A DNA stretch of 64,000 bases from Cohnella sp. OV330 (GTDB lineage: Bacteria > Bacillota > Bacilli > Paenibacillales > Paenibacillaceae). The notes under the pieces were generated by a model. That model worked only from the letters and a program-made list of their open reading frames with translations, did not search any database and was not told the DNA's origin. Made by a program: the position numbers and the translations under genes. Below are positions 8,614 to 17,696 of this stretch, in pieces (position 1 is the stretch's first letter; every line of letters starts with the position of its first letter). The stretch spans positions 248,001 through 312,000 of the forward strand of contig NZ_FOKE01000006.1 in NCBI RefSeq assembly GCF_900112065.1, in the 5' to 3' direction.

Positions 8614-10455
8614 ATGCAACAAAGAGACCAAATCCGCAACATCGCGATCATCGCCCACGTTGACCACGGCAAGACGACGCTCGTCGATCAGCTGCTGCGT
8701 CAATCCGGCACGTTCCGGGACAACGAGCAAGTCCAAGAAAGAGCGATGGACTCCAACGATCTCGAGCGGGAGCGCGGCATCACGATTCTGGCGAAGAACA
8801 CCGCCGTCCACTATAAGGATCATCTGATCAATATCGTCGACACCCCCGGACACGCCGACTTCGGCGGCGAAGTCGAACGGATCATGAAGATGGTCGACGG
8901 CGTCCTGCTGGTCGTCGACGCGTTCGAAGGCTGCATGCCGCAAACCAAGTTCGTTCTTCGCAAGGCGCTTGAAGCGGGTCTGACGCCCATCGTCGTCGTC
9001 AACAAGATCGACCGTCCGGCGGCGCGTCCGGCCGAAGTCATCGACGAAGTGCTCGAGCTGTTCATCGAGCTCGAGGCGAACGACGAGCAGCTCGAATTCC
9101 CGGTCGTCTATGCGTCCGGCCTGAACGGCATCGCGAGCCTTGACGCGGATACGCTCGGCACGACGATGGAGCCGCTGTACGAGACGATCATCGAGAAGAT
9201 TCCGCATCCGACCGAAAATCCGGACGAGCCGCTGCAGTTCCTCGTCACGCTGCTCGATTACAACGAGTACCTGGGCCGCATTCCGATCGGCCGCGTCAAT
9301 CGCGGGAAGATCCGTCAAGGCCAGCCGGTCGCCGTCCTCGACCGCGAAGGCAAGATCCGTCAAGCCCGCATCGAAAAGCTGTTCGGCTTCCAAGGCCTGA
9401 AGCGCGTCGAGATGGAAGAAGCGGCAGCAGGCGACATCATCGCCATCGCCGGCATCAAGGACGTCAACATCGGCGAGACGATCGCGGACCCGGCGAATCC
9501 TGAGGCGCTGCCGGTGCTCAAGATCGACGAGCCGACGCTGCAGATGCGCTTCCTCGTCAACAACAGCCCGTTCGCGGGCCGCGAAGGCAAGCACGTCACC
9601 TCGCGCAAGCTGCGCGAGCGACTGTTCAAGGAGCTGGAGACGGACGTGGCGCTGCGCGTCGACGAGACCGACAGCCCCGATGCCTTCGTCGTCAGCGGCC
9701 GCGGCGAGCTGCATCTCGGCATCCTCATCGAGAATATGCGCCGCGAAGGCTATGAGCTTCAAGTGTCCAAGCCGGAGGTCATCCTTCGCGAGATCGACGG
9801 CGTCAAGAGCGAGCCGATCGAGCGCCTGATGATCGACGTGCCCGAGGAGAGCATGGGCAACGTCATGGAGAGCCTCGGCACGCGCAAGGCGGATATGGTG
9901 AACATGATCAATAACGGCAACGGCCAAGTCCGTCTCGAATTTCTCATCCCTGCGCGCGGCCTCATCGGCTACCGCACGAACTTCCTGACGCTGACGCGCG
10001 GCTACGGCGTCATGAACCACGCATTCGACAGCTACGGCCCGGTCGTGGGCGGCCAGGTCGGCGGCCGTCACCAAGGCGTGCTCGTCGCCAGCGAGACGGG
10101 TTCTTCTACCGTCTACGGCATGATGGGCGTCGAAGACCGCGGCATCATGTTCGTCGAGCCGGGCACGGAGATCTATGAAGGCATGATCGTCGGCGAGCAT
10201 ACCCGCGACAACGACATCATCGTCAACATTTGCAAAGAGAAGGCGCTCAACAACATCCGTACGGCCAACAAGGAAGAGACGGTCAAGCTCAAGTCGCCTC
10301 GCCTGATGTCGATGGAAGAAGCGCTCGAGTACCTGAACGACGACGAGCTGTGCGAGATTACGCCGAAGTCGATCAGACTGCGCAAGAAGCTGCTGAACAA
10401 GAGCGAGCGAGAGCGTTCGGAAAAGCAGCGCAAGATGGCCGAGTCCGGCGTTTAA
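8614..10455 (+). CDS. typA: Ribosome-associated translational GTPase TypA/BipA
   Basis: Elongation-factor-like GTPase that binds the ribosome and assists 50S assembly, especially under cold or stress. The 613 residues show G1 [10 protein letters not shown] (about residue 14), the switch I block ERERGITI, G3 DTPGHADF and G4 NKIDRP, followed by EF-G-like domains and the BipA C-terminal domain ([14 protein letters not shown]). The ATG at 8614 has AAGGAGTGG upstream. It is followed by ylaH, the same order as ylaG-ylaH in Bacillus subtilis, and is driven by the promoter at 8445. Confidence 0.97.
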   Translation: MQQRDQIRNIAIIAHVDHGKTTLVDQLLRQSGTFRDNEQVQERAMDSNDLERERGITILAKNTAVHYKDHLINIVDTPGHADFGGEVERIMKMVDGVLLVVDAFEGCMPQTKFVLRKALEAGLTPIVVVNKIDRPAARPAEVIDEVLELFIELEANDEQLEFPVVYASGLNGIASLDADTLGTTMEPLYETIIEKIPHPTENPDEPLQFLVTLLDYNEYLGRIPIGRVNRGKIRQGQPVAVLDREGKIRQARIEKLFGFQGLKRVEMEEAAAGDIIAIAGIKDVNIGETIADPANPEALPVLKIDEPTLQMRFLVNNSPFAGREGKHVTSRKLRERLFKELETDVALRVDETDSPDAFVVSGRGELHLGILIENMRREGYELQVSKPEVILREIDGVKSEPIERLMIDVPEESMGNVMESLGTRKADMVNMINNGNGQVRLEFLIPARGLIGYRTNFLTLTRGYGVMNHAFDSYGPVVGGQVGGRHQGVLVASETGSSTVYGMMGVEDRGIMFVEPGTEIYEGMIVGEHTRDNDIIVNICKEKALNNIRTANKEETVKLKSPRLMSMEEALEYLNDDELCEITPKSIRLRKKLLNKSERERSEKQRKMAESGV

Positions 10456-10488
10456 TCGGACGTCCGAGAGTGGAAAGGAGGAGCGTGC

Positions 10489-10803
10489 ATGCAGGCCTGG
10501 TTTCATGAAAGTCCCTATGGTCCCTATGTTGCTTACGTGTTGATCTTGGCCTTTACGGTCTATATCTTCAACGCCGTCTTCCGGATGGGCCGACTGCCCA
10601 TTCTGAAGGAGATCATCGTGCATATCATCATGGCGATCGGATGCCTCGTGCTACTCCTGCTCCAGCTCGACAAGCTGCCGATCATTCAATGCATGTCGGT
10701 CGCCGTCATCATGATGCTGATGCTTCGCGGCCGCCAGATGTACGACAAATGGCGGGCCAAGCGAGGCGGCGCCGAAGCGGCCGTCAAGCGGACGGAAACT
10801 TAG
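10489..10803 (+). CDS. ylaH: YlaH-like membrane protein
   Basis: A 104-residue protein with about three hydrophobic segments and a basic C-terminus (YDKWRAKRGG). It starts at an ATG with AAAGGAGG upstream, 33 bp after typA. Its position directly downstream of typA and its size match Bacillus YlaH. The molecular function is unknown. A strong terminator follows, so typA-ylaH is a two-gene operon. Confidence 0.85.
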   Translation: MQAWFHESPYGPYVAYVLILAFTVYIFNAVFRMGRLPILKEIIVHIIMAIGCLVLLLLQLDKLPIIQCMSVAVIMMLMLRGRQMYDKWRAKRGGAEAAVKRTET

Positions 10804-10819
10804 AATCGAATGTTGCTCC

Positions 10820-10866
10820 GGCGAACCCCGGGAGAGCCCCGCGCTCTCCGGGATTCGCCTTTTTAA
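10820..10866 (+). terminator. Terminator of typA-ylaH
   Basis: GGCGAACCCCGGGAGAGC pairs with GCTCTCCGGGATTCGCC, followed by TTTTTAA. Confidence 0.92.
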
Positions 10867-10886
10867 TTCACGGAAGAGGTGAAGCG

Positions 10887-11969
10887 ATGAGTTCCAACAC
10901 GCCGCTGCCGCCGCGCCGAAGTACGGGCGCCGCGAACGCAACTGTCAGGGCGAATCCTCCGAAAAAGAAAAAGAAGAAATGGCCTCGCGTTCTTTTTACG
11001 TTGATCCTGCTTGTCATTCTAGGCCTTGGCGCTTATGCATATTCCTTATGGAGACAGGTTAGCGGCGCGCTGGACGACGCATCCGCGGGCGCGTCCACGC
11101 AGACGGTTCCGGCCGCGGAGAAAGCGCAGAACAAGCCGCTGGCGCTTATGCTCCTCGGCATGGACTATCGTCCCAAGATCGGCGGCATGAACACGGACGT
11201 CGTCATGGTGGCCGCCTTCAATCCGAAGTCGAACACCGCGACGGTCGTGACGATTCCGCGGGATTCGGACCTGCAGCTTGACGGTTATTCGACGCAGAAG
11301 ATCAATGCTTTTTATGCTAGATTTCATAAAAAAAGCGATGCCAAGGGCGATGCGGCAGACGCCTATGCCCGCGACGAGATGAAGCAAATGCTCGGCAAAT
11401 TTTTCGACGTCGACATCAAGTACGCGTCCGTGCTGAAGTTCCAAGGCTTCGTCGACATCGTCGACAAGCTCGGCGGCGTCAAGGTAAACGTCGACAAGGA
11501 TATGCGTTATGTCGACAATGCGGACGGGACCAACATCGATCTGCAGGCGGGCGAGCAGACGCTGAAAGGGGAAGACGCGCTCGGCTTCGTACGCTATCGC
11601 AAGTCCAACCGCGGCACCGCGGCGTCGAGCGACTTCGAGCGCAACGAGCGTCAGAGCCAGGTGCTCGGCGCCATCGTCGACAAGATGAAGTCGTTCGGCG
11701 GCTTGACCAAGCTGGGCGGCGTCATCGACGTTGCCGGCAAAAATCTCGTAACGGACATTCCAAAAGCGCAGATCACGAACATCTTGAAAACATACTATGA
11801 TATCAAGCGCGAGGACATCCGTTTCATCCCGCTCACCGGCGTCTGGAAAAGCCCTTATGTCTACCTGGACAAAGCTTCGGTGGCGGAGGCCAAAGCCGCG
11901 CTTGCCGAAGAGCTGTCGCCCGAAGGCCGGGCCGCGACGCCGGCCGCGACGGACGCCGAAACGAAATAG
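10887..11969 (+). CDS. LCP (LytR-CpsA-Psr) family cell-wall polymer ligase
   Basis: Membrane-anchored enzyme that transfers teichoic-acid-like or other glycopolymers from their lipid carrier to peptidoglycan. The 360 residues begin with a Lys-rich cytoplasmic tail and one membrane helix (about 32-53), then the extracellular LCP domain with LLGMDYR, TIPRDSDL and FVRYRKSN, whose arginines and aspartates bind the polyprenyl-phosphate substrate. The start follows GGAAGAGGTGA. The C-terminal tail is Ala/Glu-rich and not conserved. It stands alone between two terminators. Which polymer it attaches cannot be read from the sequence. Confidence 0.93.
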   Translation: MSSNTPLPPRRSTGAANATVRANPPKKKKKKWPRVLFTLILLVILGLGAYAYSLWRQVSGALDDASAGASTQTVPAAEKAQNKPLALMLLGMDYRPKIGGMNTDVVMVAAFNPKSNTATVVTIPRDSDLQLDGYSTQKINAFYARFHKKSDAKGDAADAYARDEMKQMLGKFFDVDIKYASVLKFQGFVDIVDKLGGVKVNVDKDMRYVDNADGTNIDLQAGEQTLKGEDALGFVRYRKSNRGTAASSDFERNERQSQVLGAIVDKMKSFGGLTKLGGVIDVAGKNLVTDIPKAQITNILKTYYDIKREDIRFIPLTGVWKSPYVYLDKASVAEAKAALAEELSPEGRAATPAATDAETK

Positions 11970-12286
11970 CGGTGCGTCCGAGACAAGCGAGCTAGGTTGG
12001 CATCGCTTGGCCTCCTCGGGGGGCGTATGCTATACTGAGATCAAGCGTACCCCAATGCAAAGTGCCCATGACTCTAAACCACGGTGCCCAGGGAGTGTTG
12101 CGGATGGCAGGCAGAGGCTGTAGAACGACCGGATTCGGCGAATGCGTTCAGATGCCGTCTTTGCGGAGCGGCAGGCTTGTCCCGGGCTTTTCTTGCGGCT
12201 CAGGATCGCCTTCGCGCCTTCTGTCTTCGCTGCCTGCGCGCCGTCGTGCGGCGTTTATATGCGATATGTACAAGAACCCAGTGACT
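11970..12286. other. 317-bp gap with an orphan promoter, no convincing gene
   Basis: No coding frame here has a ribosome-binding site or recognisable product. On the plus strand TTGGCC (12007-12012), 18 bp and an extended -10 TGCTATACT (12028-12036) form a plausible SigA promoter. The only downstream signal is the hairpin at 12272-12300. A transcript of about 255 nt would result; see the finding. Confidence 0.5.
12007..12036 (+). promoter_or_regulatory. Orphan SigA-type promoter
   Basis: TTGGCC, 18-bp spacer, TATACT with an extended -10 TGC. No plus-strand gene follows before a hairpin at 12272-12300. Confidence 0.5.
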
Positions 12287-12300
12287 TCACTGGGTTCTTT
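12272..12300. terminator. Bidirectional hairpin between LCP gene and ylaJ-like gene
   Basis: AAGAACCCAGTGA pairs with TCACTGGGTTCTT, followed by short T runs on each strand. The stop codon of the minus-strand lipoprotein gene (12287-12289) lies inside this hairpin. Confidence 0.7.
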
Positions 12301-12892
12301 GCGTATTTGCGGACGTATTCGCGTGCGATTTGGCTGCCGGTCCGTTGCCGTCCGGCAAGGCCGGTGGCACGATGCTGCGCGGTACTTGGGGTACGAGACG
12401 GCCGATAATGTCCGCCATTTCCTCGGCGAAGCCCGCGATCGGCCGGCCGCGCTTCGCGTCGGCCCGAATCTCGCGAATCCGCTCGGCCATATCCATGTCC
12501 GCGGTCACGAGCGCATCGATGCCGTAAGGATCTTTGCGGAACGCCTCGGCGACGGCATACTTCGTCGTCCCGACTCTCGAACGCTCCATCTTCGGGTCGA
12601 CGTCGATGCCTACGACGGCATACTTGCCGAAGATGACGCAGTTGGCGTGGCGAACGCCTCGGACGCCTTCGGCCAGCTGCTCGAGGTGGCTTGCTACGGC
12701 CTTGGCGTTCGGCCGGACCGCGACGGTGCCGTCGCGGGCGGAGACATCGTCTCCAGGCGCGCTGCGCGCCTGCAGGCGGTTCTGGTCGGGCTGGGCGGGA
12801 GCGGCGGTCCGATTGCCGCATCCGGCGGCTGAGAGCAGGGCCGAAGCCAGCAGCAAGATCAATCCGGCTTTGGCCGGCTTGCGAACGTACAT
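12287..12892 (-). CDS. ylaJ: YhcN/YlaJ-family sporulation lipoprotein
   Basis: A 201-residue exported lipoprotein: basic N-terminus, hydrophobic core and lipobox LLSAAGC, then a low-complexity spacer and the YhcN/YlaJ domain (AVASHLEQLAEGVRGVRHANCVIFGKYAVVGIDVD). Members are spore-membrane or germination-related lipoproteins. The AGGATGGTGA region precedes the ATG. It sits just before ylaK and after typA-ylaH, as in the Bacillus yla cluster, but it is on the opposite strand to both. The role in spores is inferred from the family. Confidence 0.88.
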   Translation of the reverse strand: MYVRKPAKAGLILLLASALLSAAGCGNRTAAPAQPDQNRLQARSAPGDDVSARDGTVAVRPNAKAVASHLEQLAEGVRGVRHANCVIFGKYAVVGIDVDPKMERSRVGTTKYAVAEAFRKDPYGIDALVTADMDMAERIREIRADAKRGRPIAGFAEEMADIIGRLVPQVPRSIVPPALPDGNGPAAKSHANTSANTQRTQ

Positions 12893-13051
12893 GTGGGGAT
12901 CACCATCCTCGTGGGTATCAATTCTTTTAAGGGGGGATGTCCGAAGTCTTCAAAAAAGGCTTCAAGCAAGCTCCACCTGGCATTATGATTCCCTGTCCCA
13001 TGCGCCGGTATGTAAATACGTCACAATCCGTCTCAACCGGGAGGAACCGCC

Positions 13052-14386
13052 GTGAAAAAAATTTACGTGCTCGATACGAACGTGCTGCTCCATGATCCGC
13101 TCGCTTTGTTTGCCTTCGGCGCGAACGAGGTCGTCATTCCTTCGGTCGTGCTCGAGGAGATCGACTCCAAGAAGAGGCTGGCCGACGAGATCGGGCGGAA
13201 CGCCCGGTTCGTGTCCAGGGAGCTCGACCGCATGCGGGAGATCGGGCATTTGCACAACGGGGTTGCTCTTGAAAACGGCGGCGTGCTGAAGGTGGAAATG
13301 AATCATCGCCGCTTCGTACGGGTGCAGGAGCTATTCGGGGAGATGACCAACGACAACCGCATCCTGGCGGTCGCGCTGAACTATCATCTGGAGGAACAGG
13401 AGCAGCCGGAGTCCGGGCGTCCTGTCATCCTCGTGAGCAAGGACGTGCTGGTTCGCGTCAAGGCGGACGTGCTGGGCGTTACGGCCGAGGACTATCTGTC
13501 CGACCGGATCGCCGAAGGCACCGATCATTACACGGGCCAGGTCACGCTGCACGTTCACCCGGCGCAGATCGATGAATTTTATACGTACCGTTTCCTAAGC
13601 ATCAATCAGCTGGGACTCAAGCAAAAGCTCCACCCGAACGAATTCGTCATTCTTCGCGACGAGCTCGGCACGTCGAAGTCGGCCCTCCTGAAGGTGAGCC
13701 AGGACGGGGCGAGGCTCGAGCCGCTGCATCTGTCCAACGAGCCCGTATGGGGCATTACGGCCCGCAACGCGCAGCAGCGCATGGCGCTCGAGCTTCTGCT
13801 GAACGACGATATACCGCTCGTCACGCTGACGGGCAGGGCGGGTACCGGCAAGACGCTGATTACGCTGGCCGCGGGCCTCATGAAGGTCGAGGACGAGCAC
13901 AAGTACAAGAAGCTGCTCATCGCGCGTCCGGTGGTGCCGATGGGGAAGGATATCGGCTATTTGCCGGGAGAGAAGGAAGAGAAGCTGCGGCCTTGGATGC
14001 AGCCGATCTACGACAATCTGGAGTTTTTGTTCGATACGAAAAAATCGGGGGACTTGGATAAAATTTTGATGGGGCTAGGCAGCATCCAGGTCGAGGCGCT
14101 GACGTACATTCGCGGTCGTTCGATACCGGGGCAGCTGATCATCATCGACGAAGCCCAGAACCTGAGCAAGCACGAGGTGAAAACGATCGTCTCCCGCGTC
14201 GGCGAGCACAGCAAGATCGTGCTGCTCGGAGACCCGGAGCAAATCGACCATCCTTACCTGGACGCGCAAAGCAACGGTCTCACGTATTTGGTCGAGAGCT
14301 TCAAGGCGGAGGGGATCAGCGGTCATGTGACGCTTGAAAAGGGAGAGCGCTCCAAGCTTGCCCAACTGGCCGCGGAGAAGCTGTAG
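13052..14386 (+). CDS. ylaK: PIN domain-PhoH ATPase fusion protein YlaK
   Basis: A 444-residue protein with an N-terminal PIN nuclease-like domain (KKIYVLDTNVLLHDP, about 1-150) and a C-terminal PhoH-type P-loop ATPase (Walker A GRAGTGKT near 265, Walker B IIIDEAQNLS). Such PIN-PhoH fusions are thought to be RNA-acting helicase/ribonucleases. The GTG start at 13052 follows GGGAGGAA. It is monocistronic, ending before a GC-rich hairpin at 14410. The position after the YlaJ-like gene matches Bacillus ylaJ-ylaK. Confidence 0.93.
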   Translation: MKKIYVLDTNVLLHDPLALFAFGANEVVIPSVVLEEIDSKKRLADEIGRNARFVSRELDRMREIGHLHNGVALENGGVLKVEMNHRRFVRVQELFGEMTNDNRILAVALNYHLEEQEQPESGRPVILVSKDVLVRVKADVLGVTAEDYLSDRIAEGTDHYTGQVTLHVHPAQIDEFYTYRFLSINQLGLKQKLHPNEFVILRDELGTSKSALLKVSQDGARLEPLHLSNEPVWGITARNAQQRMALELLLNDDIPLVTLTGRAGTGKTLITLAAGLMKVEDEHKYKKLLIARPVVPMGKDIGYLPGEKEEKLRPWMQPIYDNLEFLFDTKKSGDLDKILMGLGSIQVEALTYIRGRSIPGQLIIIDEAQNLSKHEVKTIVSRVGEHSKIVLLGDPEQIDHPYLDAQSNGLTYLVESFKAEGISGHVTLEKGERSKLAQLAAEKL

Positions 14387-14409
14387 GCAAGGAAATCGGC
14401 ATCGCAAGC

Positions 14410-14444
14410 AGGGCCGGGCGCGCGAGAGCGTCCGGCCCGCTTTA
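14410..14444 (+). terminator. Probable terminator of ylaK
   Basis: GGGCCGGGCGC pairs with GCGTCCGGCCC (one mismatch) around a GCGAGA loop. The T run after it is short (CTTTA), so termination may be partial. Confidence 0.5.
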
Positions 14445-14590
14445 TGCAGGCGCCATGCATAATCGTGCTATTTGGCCTGCATCGAAGTTAAAGCGTTTGC
14501 ACGATAGAGGCGACAAGCCGTCCCAATCCTGCTATCATGGTAAAAAAACGAATCGCGCCCGCGGCAGCGGGCGGAGGAAGGTGTTGGACC

Positions 14591-15898
14591 GTGACGCGCC
14601 GGAAGTATGTCGTCGTGCTCATGCTGCTCATGCTTGCGGTACTGCTCACATCGCCCTGGGCTTCCGCGCCGGAGCCCGACCTCGCGCCGGACGCGGCGCC
14701 GGAGGGTCAAGAGGCGACCTTGGAGGAGCCCGTATTCGCCGAGCAGCATGCGGACCTGACCGTCAAGATCATGCAGGACGAGGATACGTTCCGACTGCTC
14801 GAGAAGCAGTCGGAAGATTTCGAGCGCAGCCATCCGGACATTCGCGTCCATCTGGAGCGAGTCGACCCGGAGGGCGTGACGGATTTGCTCGATGACTGGC
14901 ACGAGGAGGCGGATGGCGCCGATGTCGCGCTTGTCCCGAGTTTATGGGTGAAGCGTTTGGCCGTCTCCGGCGTACTGATGCCGGCGGATTCCGCGTTCGA
15001 AGGCGACGCGATGTCCGAGCAATTCGAAGCGATCGCCGCCCCGCTCAAATGGAACGGCTACATGTGGGGCGTGCCGCATCATATGGACCCTTACGTCGTC
15101 GTGTGGAATCGCGCGCGACTGGCCGCGGCCTCGCGTCCAGACGGCAGCGCCTTGACGCTGCCGCTCGGGACCGATGATTGGGCGTCGTTCGGCGCGGAGA
15201 TGGCGAGCGAGGGGAGCCGGCCCTGGCTCGCGATCGACGAGCGCGATTCGGCGGCGCTCCTCACTTGGCTGGGCGCGGCGACCGGACTTCGGCCCGATCT
15301 GCTGCTGGGCGATTCGCATGGCCAATGGGGAACGGGGCCGGCGGCGGCGGCGCTCGACACGCTTCGAGGCTCCGTCAGCTTGCGGGCGCCGGATGGCGGC
15401 GCCGCGTTCTGGCAAGCGATGGCCACGGGGCAATACGCGGCAGCCGTCACGCGGCTATCGGTCGCCGAGGCAGGCATCGCGAGCCTTGGCTCCGAAGCCG
15501 CCGCCGGACTGTCCATCGACCGCAGCGGCTGGGACAAGGCTTATGCGTTCGAAGGCGGAGCATCGTTCGTCATCGGCGCGCGTACGCCCGGCGAGAGCGC
15601 GGCCAAAACCTGGATCGCGGCGATGACCGAGACGCAGCTCCAGCTCGACAACTATGACGCGGCGGGGTATTTGCCCGTATACCGGACGGCGTATGCCGAT
15701 CGCCGCACGATGCCGAATCTGACGGGCAGGGGCGCGCAGCAGTTTCCGAACTGGGCGCCCGAGGTCGGCCCCGACTGGCCGTCGCTGATGAACAAGATCG
15801 GTCTCTTCTGGACGGATTGGCGCCAGGAGAGGCTCTCTCTGGCGGACTGGCCCGCGAGGTGGAGCGGGTTACTTGCCGATCTTCAGCTTCACGATTAG
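14591..15898 (+). CDS. Orphan extracellular solute-binding protein, family 1-like
   Basis: A 435-residue exported protein. Residues 1-25 are a signal peptide or anchor (RRKYVVVLMLLMLAVLL) without a lipobox cysteine, which is unusual for a Gram-positive binding protein. The mature part has carbohydrate-binding-protein features: an early DEDTFRLLEKQSEDFERSHPDIRV block, ADVALVPSLWVKRLAVSGVL, WNGYMWGVPHHMDPYVVVWNRA and a C-terminal FWTDWR. No permease or ATPase gene is nearby, so it may serve a transporter encoded elsewhere or act as a sensor. The GTG at 14591 has GGAGGAAGG upstream. Its last 30 bp overlap the end of the convergent gene. Confidence 0.78.
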   Translation: MTRRKYVVVLMLLMLAVLLTSPWASAPEPDLAPDAAPEGQEATLEEPVFAEQHADLTVKIMQDEDTFRLLEKQSEDFERSHPDIRVHLERVDPEGVTDLLDDWHEEADGADVALVPSLWVKRLAVSGVLMPADSAFEGDAMSEQFEAIAAPLKWNGYMWGVPHHMDPYVVVWNRARLAAASRPDGSALTLPLGTDDWASFGAEMASEGSRPWLAIDERDSAALLTWLGAATGLRPDLLLGDSHGQWGTGPAAAALDTLRGSVSLRAPDGGAAFWQAMATGQYAAAVTRLSVAEAGIASLGSEAAAGLSIDRSGWDKAYAFEGGASFVIGARTPGESAAKTWIAAMTETQLQLDNYDAAGYLPVYRTAYADRRTMPNLTGRGAQQFPNWAPEVGPDWPSLMNKIGLFWTDWRQERLSLADWPARWSGLLADLQLHD

Positions 15899-16960
15899 CT
15901 TGCCGTCCTCGAGGGTCACGCTGTCGGCTTTCAAATAAGCCATCACCTGCTGCGGATAGAAGCCGAGGTCGAAGTCGCGCACCAAATCGTCGCGGGTCGT
16001 GTCGGGCAGCGTCAGTCCGTTAAATACAAGCGTGTCCATATGAAACATAATGGCGTTTTTAGGTTCGTTCTCGACCGTATAGCTGCCTGTGACGGCGACC
16101 TCCATCGAGCCGCTTTTTCCTTGCAGGGACAGGAGATTCGGCTTGAACGCAATGGTGAAGTCCTTGAGGAGCTCGCTTTGCGCGCGAAGAAATTCGTTCA
16201 ATTGCGTATCGGTCAAAGTTAGCGTCGTCGACAAGCCTTTCGTTTTCAGCGCTTCCGGGTGGTCCTGGATCCAGTCCGGCAGCTTGTTCATCGCTTTGGC
16301 CAGCGCGCTGAAGTGGCGTCGCACTTCGTACAGCCCCGCGGTTTGCCAGTAGGATTGCATTTCCTCCAGTTGCTTGCGCGCCAGCGCGGGATCCTCGCTT
16401 CCGTCGATGGCATTCTGAATCTCGGCCTGCAGCGCCGCGACCCGGTCGCGTTGTCTCTCGAGGTCGGCCGCCACGCGGGACAGCTCTTCCTTGTCCTTCT
16501 TCAGCTTGTCTTGGCCCTCCCGGATTTCTTCGTATTCTCGGTTGAAATCGGCCAGCGTGCGCCGGTCGGCTTCGAATATCGTGTCCATCAAGTCCCAGCT
16601 TCTGAGCAGCCCGGCGAGCGATTTGAAGTTGACGAGGACGCCCAGCATCGCTTCCTTTTGACCCATATAGTAGGCTCGCAGCACGCGCCCTGCTTTTTCG
16701 CGCTGCGCCGCGATGGCGAGCTGACGCTCCGCGAGCTTCGTTTCGTTTTGCGCGATGCTCTTTTCGGTTTCCTCCCGAAGCCCGGAGATCCGCTCGATCT
16801 CCCTGTCGATCTCCACGACGCTGAGACCTTTCTCGAGCAGCTGCCGGGTCGTCTCGGAGAGCGGCTCCGCATAGACGGGAGGCGGCGTCGGCACGATTTT
16901 TCCGGGAAACAGCAGCATGAGAAAAACGACGGCGACGGCAAACAGCGCTAATCTCCGCAT
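15869..16960 (-). CDS. Exported coiled-coil protein, PcsB/CwlO-N-terminus-like
   Basis: A 363-residue secreted protein. The start at 16960 follows AAAGGAGGG. Residues 1-30 are a signal peptide (RRLALFAVAVVFLMLLFP...VYA). Residues about 35-200 are strongly coiled-coil (EIDREIERISGLREETEKSIAQNETKLAERQL), like the N-terminal domains of PcsB/CwlO cell-wall hydrolases. The C-terminal 150 residues contain no recognised hydrolase motif and look like a beta-rich domain. It may regulate or anchor hydrolases; this is inference. It converges with the solute-binding protein gene and overlaps its end by 30 bp. A TATAAT lies on the minus strand at 17024-17029. Confidence 0.8.
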   Translation of the reverse strand: MRRLALFAVAVVFLMLLFPGKIVPTPPPVYAEPLSETTRQLLEKGLSVVEIDREIERISGLREETEKSIAQNETKLAERQLAIAAQREKAGRVLRAYYMGQKEAMLGVLVNFKSLAGLLRSWDLMDTIFEADRRTLADFNREYEEIREGQDKLKKDKEELSRVAADLERQRDRVAALQAEIQNAIDGSEDPALARKQLEEMQSYWQTAGLYEVRRHFSALAKAMNKLPDWIQDHPEALKTKGLSTTLTLTDTQLNEFLRAQSELLKDFTIAFKPNLLSLQGKSGSMEVAVTGSYTVENEPKNAIMFHMDTLVFNGLTLPDTTRDDLVRDFDLGFYPQQVMAYLKADSVTLEDGKLIVKLKIGK

Positions 16961-17108
16961 CGGGCCCTCCTTTCCCTCTGGCAGACAGGTGCGGCAGTAG
17001 TCAAGCTTATGCGTTCCTACTTCATTATAGACGAAAAGAACCCCCTCGAGAGAGAGGGGGCGCACGGGGAAGAAGCCTGCTAACGCGCAGGCATCCGTTG
17101 ACGAAAAT

Positions 17109-17140
17109 AAAAAGGCCGGAGCGGTTAGCTCCGGCCTTTA
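17109..17140 (-). terminator. Terminator of the DUF2626 gene
   Basis: AAAGGCCGGAGC pairs with GCTCCGGCCTTT. On the minus strand the stem runs into TTTTTATTTT. A second GC-rich hairpin (17041-17060, CCCCCTC with GAGGGGG) follows downstream. Confidence 0.88.
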
Positions 17141-17153
17141 GGCGCGCCTTGGA

Positions 17154-17390
17154 TTAAGCCGGCAAGCCCATCTCGAATACGGACCAATAGGTAAAGCCGA
17201 GGAACGCGATGATCATATAGCCCCAGAACATGAAGACGTATGTGCGCTCCGTGAACTTCAAGTAACCGAGCAAGAAGAAGGCGGCCGTCTGAATAAAGAA
17301 CAGAAGCGCCATTTCATACATATCGCCTGCAAACGACATGAGCGCGATCGCGAGCGTCCAGAAACCGAGCATCCGGAACATGCGTGCCAT
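17154..17390 (-). CDS. DUF2626 small membrane protein (YqgY-like)
   Basis: A 78-residue protein with two or three hydrophobic segments (MARMFRMLGFWTLAIALMSF, FFLLGYLKF, GYMIIAFLGFTYW). The pattern matches the short DUF2626 family found across Bacillales, whose function is unknown. AAGGGGG lies 6 bp before the ATG. It has its own promoter at 17435-17464 and a terminator, so it is monocistronic. Confidence 0.8.
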   Translation of the reverse strand: MARMFRMLGFWTLAIALMSFAGDMYEMALLFFIQTAAFFLLGYLKFTERTYVFMFWGYMIIAFLGFTYWSVFEMGLPA

Positions 17391-17434
17391 GGTAATCCCC
17401 CTTCAGCGTTTCTCTAACCATTTTTCTACAGCAT

Positions 17435-17464
17435 ATTATACCCACGGTTCGGGGGCAGTGTAAA
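17435..17464 (-). promoter_or_regulatory. SigA promoter of the DUF2626 gene
   Basis: On the minus strand TTTACA (17459-17464), an 18-bp spacer and a perfect TATAAT (17435-17440). Confidence 0.7.
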
Positions 17465-17696
17465 CGGTGATTCGTGACGAAATGGCAAACTTTTCGTCCA
17501 AGCCTAGTATGCCTTCCCGGCGCGCCGCTATTCGCTTGGCCGTCCGTAAGTTTTCGGAGAGCGCGGGCGGAAGGTATACGACGTGCAAAAATGGATATAC
17601 CTAGAGGTATCCGATAGATTCTATGATTTCTATCACGGGCATACAGATAAAAAAAGAAAGCAAGTAATGCGAGCGATCGAGGAGGGAATAGACCGC
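17465..17696. other. Divergent intergenic region before the GerR/RsfA-like gene
   Basis: It holds no gene. An imperfect palindrome, GGATATACCT/AGGTATCC (17593-17611), and a SigE-like CATACAGAT (17640-17648) lie in it, but no confident plus-strand promoter can be assigned. Confidence 0.4.

Noticed and set aside
8551..10623. 690-residue open frame on the minus strand opposite typA
   Set aside because: It is an antisense shadow of a highly conserved GTPase in high-GC DNA; the sequence is low-complexity Arg/Asp/Leu/Ala-rich with no motif or ribosome-binding site.
12062..12832. Plus-strand protein across the ylaJ-like region
   Set aside because: It is the complement of a lipoprotein gene with a clear lipobox and ribosome-binding site; the plus-strand frame has none.
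14497..14538. Promoter TTGCAC...TATCAT for the solute-binding protein gene
   Set aside because: The spacer is 30 bp and no acceptable -35 lies at 16-19 bp.
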